DNA from: CAZPZZ01 sp964591245
GTDB lineage: Bacteria; Acidobacteriota; Vicinamibacteria; Vicinamibacterales; UBA8438
Assembly: GCA_964591245.1 (NCBI GenBank)
Contig: CAZPZZ010000126.1
Location: forward strand, 1 to 11,970
Reading direction: 5' to 3'
DNA: 11,970 nucleotides
In this document: positions 6,082 to 11,970 of the stretch, piece after piece
How positions within the stretch are numbered: position 1 is the first letter of the stretch
Layout of the letters: each line of letters starts with the position of its first letter
Position numbers and translations under genes: made by a program
Notes under the pieces: model-generated
Databases searched by the model: none
Told to the model about the DNA's origin: nothing
The model's input: only the letters and a program-made list of their open reading frames with translations

Positions 6082-6594
6082 ATGACGTCTCGCGGCGTGC
6101 CCCTCTGGGCGGTCACCATGACCACCGCGGCCATGTTGTGTTGTGGGGGAGACACCTCGCCCGTCTCTCCAACGCCTCTTCTTTCGTCAGAACCTGAGCC
6201 TTTCGTCCTCACGATTTCAGCCCCCGCAACCCTGGTGGGCTACATCGACGCGGGAGGGCGTTTTGCCTGCTCTATTGCCACCAGCGCAACCGCACGCGGA
6301 GGCGCACCGGGCAGCTACGCACTCTGGGACCAAGTAACCACCACCTGGTCTGCACCGGGCCTAGATGATCGAGTGAGAACCGAGAATGCAGACACACTCG
6401 CCTCTTGGTTTGGAGTGGATCGCATCTTTCCAGGGGTCACATTAACGAACGAGCTTGTCTGGGCATGGGGAACCGACTTGCCGTTTGCGATTCATTTCCA
6501 GTACCGGTACACAGCCTGTGAACCTGGAGACTCCGATAGCACGTGCCGGGAACGTGAGCGCAGGGTCAACTCCGTAAGGGTACTCTGCCGATAG
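6082..6594 (+). CDS. Small exported protein, unknown function
   Basis: 170 residues from ATG 6082; a TTG at 6067 would add five residues. The start has no strong ribosome site. Residues 1-20 form a signal peptide (MTSRGVPLWAVTMTTAAMLC) followed by CGGD. Cys20 or Cys21 might be lipidated, though the box is not a consensus one. A Ser/Pro linker (about 25-42) leads to a domain with predicted strands (FVLTISAPATLVGYIDAG, YALWDQVTTTWSAPG, HFQYRYTAC) and Cys63, Cys146, Cys155 and Cys169, which could form disulfides. I do not recognise the family. It follows the oxidase by 55 bases on the same strand, so the two may be cotranscribed. Directly after its stop the reading shifts to the remnant of an IPT/TIG-type protein, so the original C-terminus may have been lost or replaced. 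Confidence 0.55.
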   Translation: MTSRGVPLWAVTMTTAAMLCCGGDTSPVSPTPLLSSEPEPFVLTISAPATLVGYIDAGGRFACSIATSATARGGAPGSYALWDQVTTTWSAPGLDDRVRTENADTLASWFGVDRIFPGVTLTNELVWAWGTDLPFAIHFQYRYTACEPGDSDSTCRERERRVNSVRVLCR

Positions 6595-6890
6595 CGTGCT
6601 CCGTACCGCACGACGCTGGCACAGCAGACGTCGTGGTCACGACGCCGGACTCGCGCCTCATTGAAGGCTTTACCTACCGCGCACCGGTGTTTACCGACGA
6701 CCCATTCACACCGGGCACGGCGGTCAAGGCGGCGCACCTGACCGAAATACGGGTTGCATTACGCCAAGCGTATGATGCCTGTCAGCAGCTGGCGCCAGAC
6801 TATACCCGTGCCACCCTCGTTCCAGGCACCACGCGCATCAAGGCCATCCACCTTACCGAATTACGTGCGGCTATCGTCGCCCTGGAGTAG
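6558..6890 (+). pseudogene. C-terminal remnant of an IPT/TIG-type surface protein with two HLTELR repeats
   Basis: The frame opens after a stop at 6555 with no ATG; the first plausible start is GTG 6633, without a ribosome site. Its in-frame product contains SVPHDAGTADVVVTTPDS followed by EGFTYRAP, which reads as the last strands of an IPT/TIG (Ig-like) domain; the first two thirds of that domain are missing. Next comes PGTAVKAAHLTEIRVALRQA, then after 37 residues PGTTRIKAIHLTELRAAIVALE, two copies of a motif I know from the ends of acidobacterial surface and lipoproteins. The fragment overlaps the end of the preceding gene by 37 bases in another frame. It most likely is a deleted or frameshifted tail of a longer protein. 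If translated from 6633 it would give 85 residues. Confidence 0.5.
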
Positions 6891-6917
6891 CCCCCCTACA
6901 GTAGCGTCCGTTCCGGA

Positions 6918-7319
6918 TCACGGTAGGCCGCCAGGTAGCAACGGCTGCGTCAAAATGCGAGCGGCCTCCACTACGCGCCCGCCAACAAGGTGCTCCTGGA
7001 TGATCTGCTCCAAGACCGGCGGGTCACACTCGCGGTACCACACGCCCTCAGGGTAGACCACCGCGATGGGACCACCCTCGCACACGCGGAGACAGTTCGC
7101 CTTCGTGCGTAGCACACCACCGTGCTCCGAAAGACCTAGCTCACGCAGTCGCCGTTTCAGATAATTCCACGCCACGAGACCGCGCTGCTGGTCACAGCAC
7201 TTCGGCTTTGCCTGATCCGCGCACAACAGAATGTGCCGATGTGCCGCATTCACGCCAACCGTCTCAGCAATCTTGCGTTGACTTGCAAGCGAACCGGGAG
7301 AAGCCTCTTGGCTATTCAT
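6918..7319 (-). CDS. Thioredoxin-like [2Fe-2S] ferredoxin
   Basis: 133 residues from ATG 7319; GGGG lies about 10 bases upstream. The frame is open beyond, but the extra part is Arg/Ser-rich and overlaps the end of the PQQ dehydrogenase gene. Residues 28-133 match the (2Fe-2S) ferredoxin family with a thioredoxin fold: HILLCADQAKPKCC (28-42), then ANCLRVCEGGPIAVVYPEGV (75-94), then WYRECDP. Cluster ligands would be Cys33, Cys41 or Cys42, Cys76 and Cys80, the usual C-x(n)-C...C-x3-C arrangement; Cys98 is extra. There is no signal peptide, so it carries electrons in the cytoplasm. It begins 73 bases after the dehydrogenase stop and reads in the same direction, but the dehydrogenase works outside the inner membrane, so they need not share a pathway. 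Many such ferredoxins lack an identified partner. Confidence 0.88.
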   Translation of the reverse strand: MNSQEASPGSLASQRKIAETVGVNAAHRHILLCADQAKPKCCDQQRGLVAWNYLKRRLRELGLSEHGGVLRTKANCLRVCEGGPIAVVYPEGVWYRECDPPVLEQIIQEHLVGGRVVEAARILTQPLLPGGLP

Positions 7320-7392
7320 GGCATCAAATCCCCGTGTGCGGGCCGAGCTAACGCACTGCAACGCCCGGTGCAGAGGGGCAACAACCGGACCG

Positions 7393-9435
7393 TCACTCCA
7401 CGACCAGCTGTCCGATGGTCCACGGATGCTCAGTGCAGATGTACTCCTGGTCGCCCGCTGCGTCAATCGTGACGGTTCCAGACGCCCCCGGGGCAATCGG
7501 GCCGGTACTCCACGAGCCATCGCGCGCCTGAATGGTATGGGACAGGTCTGTTGGGTTTGTCCAGGTGATCCGTGCTCCGCGATCCACGGCGGCCCGCGTG
7601 GGGGTCAATCCGTAGTTGTCGTGCCACTCGTCTACGCGACCCATATTCTGATTATTTTGAATGAGCACCCTCTTCAATTCGATGCTATCGGTGTTCACCA
7701 CCGGCCCCTCGAACGGCAGTATCGTGAACGGTGGCTCAGGAGTGGCGCGCGGCGGCACCGAGCCACCGAGCTTGAACGCCCACACCGCACGATTCATGGT
7801 CAAGGCAACATACTGGTCACCATCGAGCTCGTAGGTCGCCACCGGTCCACCACCGTGACCGTTTGAACCGAAGATGCCGATCTGTCCCGTCTGAAACTGC
7901 CAGAGCCGCTCGCCGGTTCGCTGGTCGTACGCGCCCAGGTTTCCGTCCGGCTCCGTGTGGAACATCAAGCCACTCGCCGTCGTCATTGCACCGCTACTAT
8001 TGCAGTCCGAATAAGGCACCTCGTGCTGCCACACGATCTTATTGGTCCGGCTGTCGAGGGCCACGTGAAGGCCATGCTGCCTGAGACCCGGTGCACGAAC
8101 CGCGGTTCCCGTGAAGAACCATGCGTTGTCGGGACGCTTGATCCACCGTGGATACACACACGCCATCCCGTAGAAATAGCCCGTGACCGGACTGTAGGAC
8201 ATCGGGGCAAAGCGCATGGTCATGTACGGGATAAAGAGATTTGGCATATCTGGTCCGATCGGGTCGTAGTAACACCCGGCATCGAACCCGGTCGGGATCA
8301 TGTCCGGATCGACACATCTCGCACCGATCTTGTCTGCACCCACGGGGAAGGGCTGCGTGGGTGCGGTACGTAAAAAATCATCCTGTGGGACAGGCCGTTC
8401 TTCAATTGGGAAAAGCGGCTCGCCAGTTTCAGCATCCAGCATGAAGAGATAGCCATCGGTGCGCATGGCCGCGAGGGCGCGAGTGGTCACACCATCGACG
8501 GAACCCTCATAGACGATCAGTGGCGTCGCCATGTCGTGCTCCCACATATCATGATGCACGAGTTGCCGATGCCAACGGTACTGACCAGAACGGAGATCAA
8601 GTGCAACCACGGATGACGTGAACAGATTGTCACCTGGGCGTAGTTCACCACCCCACATGGGCACGGCATTACCGGTTCCGACGAACAGGATGCCAAGATC
8701 GACATCCACCGTCGGGGTCATCCAGACGCCACCGCCACCGAAACGCCAGACGTCGCTATCAACCGGCCACGAATCGGCGCCACGGGTTCCTGGCTCCGGA
8801 ATGACCTCGAACAGCCACCGCCGTTCCCCCGCGGATGCGTCGATAGCGACAATCCGACCGCGCAGATAACTGTCGCCATTCGCCATTCCAACAATTACCA
8901 GCCCATCGGCGTAGGTTGCCGGCGATGAGATCCACTGTCCAACCTGACCCTCAACCCCGACAAGGTGCTCCCAGGCAAGCTCACCGGTCTCCTGGTCAAG
9001 CGCGATCAGGCGAGAGTCATTGAGACCAGCAAAGACCAGTCCGGCACCAAGAGCCACCCCCTTGTTCATGCGTCCGACAGGCGCCATACGACGCCAGCGC
9101 TCCGCGCCCGTCGCTGCATCCAGAGCCCGAATACTGCTCCCGGTCTGCAGGAAGACCAATCCATTTCGCATGACAAGCGCCGAGCGTGACGCTTCACCAC
9201 CATCCAGGTCCGTGACCCAGGCCCCGCCCAACTCGCCGACATTTTGCGGGGTAATTTGACTTAGCGTGGAATGCCGCGTCTGACCAAAATGGCCACCCGC
9301 AAGTGGCCACTCCTGTCTAGGATAACCTTGCCAATCCTCATTCTGAGCAACCGCTGTGCCCCCACACACCGTGAGACTGAGCGCCGCGATGGCGAGAACA
9401 GGAAAAGAAGCCGCCAACCGATAGCTAGTTCGCAT
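7393..9435 (-). CDS. PQQ-type beta-propeller dehydrogenase with C-terminal cupredoxin domain
   Basis: 680 residues from ATG 9435; the open frame extends to 9588, but that part overlaps the upstream gene and is Arg/Ser-rich. A signal peptide (cleavage likely after AVA at 30) sends it to the periplasm. Propeller repeats of the quinoprotein type occur throughout: RALDAATGAERW (103-114), IALDQETGELAW (144-155), FMLDAETGEPLF (331-342), GAYDQRTGERLW (501-512). GTGNAVPMW (253-261) holds the probable metal-ligand Asn256. HHDMWEHDM (294-302) corresponds to the catalytic HDxWDxD block of quinoprotein dehydrogenases, but has Glu299 where Asp is usual. There is no CxxCH haem motif and no adjacent Cys pair. 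Residues about 600-680 form a cupredoxin: His633, then C667-T-E-H670-P-W-T; Thr673 sits where Met is usual. It likely oxidises an alcohol or sugar. The cupredoxin probably takes the electrons. The substrate is unknown. Confidence 0.85.
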   Translation of the reverse strand: MRTSYRLAASFPVLAIAALSLTVCGGTAVAQNEDWQGYPRQEWPLAGGHFGQTRHSTLSQITPQNVGELGGAWVTDLDGGEASRSALVMRNGLVFLQTGSSIRALDAATGAERWRRMAPVGRMNKGVALGAGLVFAGLNDSRLIALDQETGELAWEHLVGVEGQVGQWISSPATYADGLVIVGMANGDSYLRGRIVAIDASAGERRWLFEVIPEPGTRGADSWPVDSDVWRFGGGGVWMTPTVDVDLGILFVGTGNAVPMWGGELRPGDNLFTSSVVALDLRSGQYRWHRQLVHHDMWEHDMATPLIVYEGSVDGVTTRALAAMRTDGYLFMLDAETGEPLFPIEERPVPQDDFLRTAPTQPFPVGADKIGARCVDPDMIPTGFDAGCYYDPIGPDMPNLFIPYMTMRFAPMSYSPVTGYFYGMACVYPRWIKRPDNAWFFTGTAVRAPGLRQHGLHVALDSRTNKIVWQHEVPYSDCNSSGAMTTASGLMFHTEPDGNLGAYDQRTGERLWQFQTGQIGIFGSNGHGGGPVATYELDGDQYVALTMNRAVWAFKLGGSVPPRATPEPPFTILPFEGPVVNTDSIELKRVLIQNNQNMGRVDEWHDNYGLTPTRAAVDRGARITWTNPTDLSHTIQARDGSWSTGPIAPGASGTVTIDAAGDQEYICTEHPWTIGQLVVE

Positions 9436-9451
9436 AATTGATATCCGCGGA

Positions 9452-10525
9452 TTAGAACGTGGCGAGGGCGTTGAACGGCGACGCCGTTCCCCCCTGGACT
9501 TGGTAGATATGAAGGGTGAACATAAACTCCCAGCGCCCCAGCCGCTGCGCTTCTCTGGCCGCATCCTCCAGATACGCATTGTCAACAAGCGGCAACCCCA
9601 TGTTGACTTGGGTCACCTGATGAATAGGACGATTGATACCCTCCACCCCGGAAGGTTGTACGTCGTTGACCGCATCACTCGCAAGCAAGGACACGTCGCG
9701 CTCGCGCAACCAGGGCAAGACCGACGCATGAAGGCCAGCCCCCCCCCGGCCGTACGCCCAGGGCCCCTCTGCCTCTCTCTTCGCCCAACGGCCGCCGCGG
9801 ATCAGGAGGGCGTCCCCGGGCCCGATCGTGATTCCGGCAAACCGCTCCCAGGCCTCAAGATCCTCCGCATAGATTGGCGTACTCGGTTCGAGCCATTCGA
9901 CATTCTTTAGCAAGGGCATATCGACCAAGATCCCTCGGGTGACATACCCTGGCCCCATGCGGTCCGCAGCCGATTCGCGACAACCCGCCGCCGTCAAGGT
10001 AAAGGGAAACCCGTTATAGCTCACGGTCGGATCTCCAGGTTTCCGGCCAATCGGCCCCTGATAGTGGCACAGGGCGTCCAGATGCGAGCTCAATCCGTCA
10101 TGGATTGACAACTGGATAACGTCAAGAGCCCCCAGCGGCACGCCCGTTGTGGGATGAATGCGAGCCATCCGATGGACGTTCTCACCAAACCCTCCCGTAT
10201 CGCTTCCGGACTTCTTGAAGGGATTGATCTGCAGTGTGACGGTCGTTCCTTCCCTGACCAGACTCGTCGCGTGTTTGGTTTTCTCAGGGGTAATCAGATT
10301 CAGGAGTCCACGTTGATCGTCTCGCCCCCATCGTCCCCAATTCGACAGTTCCTCTTCCCAGTGCTTCAACTGCTCCAGAGTCACAACGCGTGACGGAGCC
10401 TGTGTCGAACGATGCGCCGTGAAGGTCGACGATTGACCAGACAGGGCAGGGCTATGCCCCGCAAGAAGGACCACGGCCAGCCCAGCCGCCGTGGCACACC
10501 GAATGCACCAATGATGGAATCGCAT
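9452..10525 (-). CDS. Cyclase-family metal-dependent hydrolase, exported
   Basis: 357 residues from ATG 10525 with AAGGAG 6 bases upstream, which fixes the start; the frame runs on to 10726 without a signal. Residues 1-30 are a signal peptide (basic FHHWCIR, hydrophobic 11-22, cleavage near LSG). The family opening W-G-R-W-G-R-D-D-Q-R-G-L-L-N-L-I-T-P lies at 63-80. The metal site is H142-x-G-L-S-S-H148-L-D150-A-L-C-H154, the HxGTHxDxxxH motif of cyclase/kynurenine-formamidase-like enzymes, with Ser for Thr. Later blocks are GDALLIRGGRW (237-247), GLHAS (264-268) and DVQPSGVEGINRPIH (288-302). The family opens or hydrolyses amides, lactones or similar cyclic groups with Zn or Mn. It ends 16 bases before the PQQ dehydrogenase, so the two are probably one operon acting on a common substrate in the periplasm; what that is cannot be read from the sequence. 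Confidence 0.9.
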   Translation of the reverse strand: MRFHHWCIRCATAAGLAVVLLAGHSPALSGQSSTFTAHRSTQAPSRVVTLEQLKHWEEELSNWGRWGRDDQRGLLNLITPEKTKHATSLVREGTTVTLQINPFKKSGSDTGGFGENVHRMARIHPTTGVPLGALDVIQLSIHDGLSSHLDALCHYQGPIGRKPGDPTVSYNGFPFTLTAAGCRESAADRMGPGYVTRGILVDMPLLKNVEWLEPSTPIYAEDLEAWERFAGITIGPGDALLIRGGRWAKREAEGPWAYGRGGAGLHASVLPWLRERDVSLLASDAVNDVQPSGVEGINRPIHQVTQVNMGLPLVDNAYLEDAAREAQRLGRWEFMFTLHIYQVQGGTASPFNALATF

Positions 10526-10761
10526 GACTACTCCTTCATCTCTTCTGGTCAACACATGGCCGTCCGTGCAATATCCGTCATCGCCGCCAATCAGCGCGGT
10601 TGGCGACGAATTCGTACGACCACGCCCGTCACACATCACGTACGCCGGGATCTGGCACACGAACGCAAGTGGTAGCATGTCCAGACCGTCCCCGGAACCG
10701 CGACGAAACTCGCACGATGGTGCCATCTGGCTGACCCCACCGGATACCGAGAGGAGACGAC
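10526..10761. promoter_or_regulatory. Divergent intergenic region with overlapping palindromes
   Basis: This 236-base gap must hold promoters for the cyclase/PQQ operon (minus) and the TolB-like gene (plus). ACGAATTCGT (10606-10615) is a perfect 10-base palindrome and overlaps a second one, TCGTACGA (10612-10619). A further CGTACG-like motif occurs at about 10639-10644. These may be sites of one dimeric regulator controlling both sides. I could not pick a convincing -35/-10 pair for either gene. Confidence 0.3.
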
Positions 10762-11970
10762 ATGATACCGAAATTGGTGACGTGCCTGACGATCACGGGA
10801 CTGCTAATTTATACCCTCGGCGTGCCCCCTCTCACCGAGGCCGGTCAATCGCCGAGTCCCGCTCCGGCAGCCCAGGACAGCCACGGTCCCGCGCATCGGG
10901 TGCTCTTCAACCGGTATCAGGCGCCCGAAATAGCGATATTTATTGCCAACGCTGATGGCGACAACGCACACCCGTTAGTGGTCGGCCACGATCGGACGTA
11001 CTCCCCATCGTTTGCTGCCGACGGCGAGTGGATCGTCTTTACGGCCGAAACCTCAGGGCAAAGTGATCTCTACCGTGTCCATCCCGACGGCACAGGACTC
11101 GAGCAACTGACAAGTCATCCAGCCTTTGACGATCAGGGGACCTTGTCTCCCGATGGACGACGTGTCGCCTTCGTCTCCACACGAGCACAAGGCACCGCGG
11201 ACCTCTGGGTTAAAGATCTCGTGTCGGGCCTCGAGAGAAACCTGACAGACCACTCGTCCGGAAATTTTCGTCCCAGCTGGTCTCCCGATGGCGCCTGGAT
11301 TGCGTTTACCTCCGACCGTGATGCCGACCCCGGCTACAACCCGGGCATGTGGGAGCATCTGCAGTCCACAGGTGTGTATATCATCCGCCCCGACGGCTCA
11401 GACCTCCGGAGACTCACCAGGCAGGGTGGCGTCGCGGGAAGCCCCTCCTGGTCGCCAGATGGAGACCAAATCCTCTTCTATGAAACCGATGAAGTCGGTG
11501 CATATCTCGCGAAAAGCGCGCGTTCTCGTACCGAGATCGCTTCGGTCGACGTCACGACCGGAACACGGACGACCTACACCGCTTCCAACGAGACCAAACT
11601 CTCCCCAAGTTGGTTGTCGAATGGACGAATCGGCTATGCGAGTCGCGCGGACGGAGAGCGAGGCGGCCTACGTGTCCGTCATGCGAACCGCCGCGTCGAT
11701 ACCATCATCGCCGGACCACTCCGCAACCCGAGTTGGTCTCCAGACGGCAGCCAGGTCGTATATGAACGCATCGCTCGGCTGGGATCGGTTCAGCATATGA
11801 CTCCAACCTTCAGTCCGGATCCGGACTTCGAACTGTACTTGCACGAACCGTTTGTGTCGTTCTCTCCGGACGGAGAACAGCTTGTCTACAGCCAGACCGG
11901 TCTCCGCCTGTCCGACGCCACAGGAATCGAACAAACGGACATCATGAATACCAGTATCGACCTGATGGAG
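10762..11970 (+). CDS. TolB/PD40 beta-propeller protein, N-terminal part (runs off the window)
   Basis: The ATG at 10762 has GGAG 6 bases upstream; the frame stays open for 403 codons to the window edge, so the gene is truncated by the window, not broken. A hydrophobic segment (about 7-27) is a likely signal peptide, so the protein should be periplasmic or on the surface. WD40-like PD40 repeats follow: PSFAADGEWIVF (82-93), TLSPDGRRVAF (127-137), PSWSPDGAWIAF (171-182), PSWSPDGDQILF (228-239), PSWLSNGRIGY (282-292), PSWSPDGSQVVY (323-334) and VSFSPDGEQLVY (365-376). Seven such blades make one nearly closed propeller; the frame continues, so further blades or an enzyme domain (amidohydrolase or peptidase) may follow. 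It is not necessarily the TolB of the Tol-Pal complex: no Pal, TolA or TolQ neighbour is visible. It is divergent from the cyclase/PQQ operon. Confidence 0.85.
   Translation, partial: MIPKLVTCLTITGLLIYTLGVPPLTEAGQSPSPAPAAQDSHGPAHRVLFNRYQAPEIAIFIANADGDNAHPLVVGHDRTYSPSFAADGEWIVFTAETSGQSDLYRVHPDGTGLEQLTSHPAFDDQGTLSPDGRRVAFVSTRAQGTADLWVKDLVSGLERNLTDHSSGNFRPSWSPDGAWIAFTSDRDADPGYNPGMWEHLQSTGVYIIRPDGSDLRRLTRQGGVAGSPSWSPDGDQILFYETDEVGAYLAKSARSRTEIASVDVTTGTRTTYTASNETKLSPSWLSNGRIGYASRADGERGGLRVRHANRRVDTIIAGPLRNPSWSPDGSQVVYERIARLGSVQHMTPTFSPDPDFELYLHEPFVSFSPDGEQLVYSQTGLRLSDATGIEQTDIMNTSIDLME

Noticed and set aside
7318..7866. Long plus-strand frame opposite the PQQ dehydrogenase
   Set aside because: It is the complement of a strongly supported gene and its translation has no recognisable features.
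9436..9588. Longer N-terminus for the PQQ dehydrogenase starting at 9588
   Set aside because: It would overlap the cyclase coding sequence and bury the clear signal peptide that starts at 9435.
10526..10726. Longer N-terminus for the cyclase-family protein starting at 10726
   Set aside because: The ATG at 10525 has an AAGGAG site at ideal distance and starts a signal peptide; the extension has neither.

Overview
The window looks like draft, probably metagenomic, sequence from a Gram-negative bacterium. A 10-base run of N marks a scaffold gap. The gene content suggests Acidobacteriota (Vicinamibacteria-like): exported PQQ beta-propeller, cyclase-family and TolB-like proteins, a Tat-exported FAD oxidase, and a tail with two HLTELR-type repeats that I associate with that group. 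This placement is inference; there is no rRNA or tRNA gene to confirm it.

Left part (1-4058): a Nif11-type RiPP precursor gene (minus strand) lies divergent from a secreted protein built from two copies of one Cys-flanked module. No RiPP-modifying enzyme is visible. A convergent intergenic stretch with nested inverted repeats separates that protein from a minus-strand gene for a putative helix-turn-helix protein. Upstream of it are a small dimeric alpha-beta-barrel-like protein with its own promoter-like sequence, a gene-poor stretch of about 780 bases, and a small four-helix membrane protein.

Middle (4059-6890): a 700-base non-coding stretch carries hairpins and two degenerate copies of a repeat of about 160-175 bases on either side of the N gap. 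Then comes a Tat/lipoprotein-type D-amino-acid-oxidase-family flavoprotein whose usual C-terminal FAD/substrate motif sits at the N-terminus, so it looks circularly permuted. A small exported protein follows, and then an amputated tail of an IPT/TIG-type surface protein with two HLTELR repeats.

Right part (6918-11970): a compact minus-strand gene set, cyclase-family hydrolase, then PQQ dehydrogenase with a C-terminal cupredoxin, then a thioredoxin-like [2Fe-2S] ferredoxin. The first two are 16 bases apart and both exported, which suggests a periplasmic hydrolysis/oxidation step with electrons leaving through copper. Divergent from them, across a 236-base promoter region, starts a TolB/PD40 beta-propeller protein that runs off the right edge.

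The observations most worth following are the permuted oxidase, the orphan Nif11 precursor, the PQQ-cupredoxin fusion with two altered key residues, and the repeat array at the assembly gap. I see no complete new multi-gene system.
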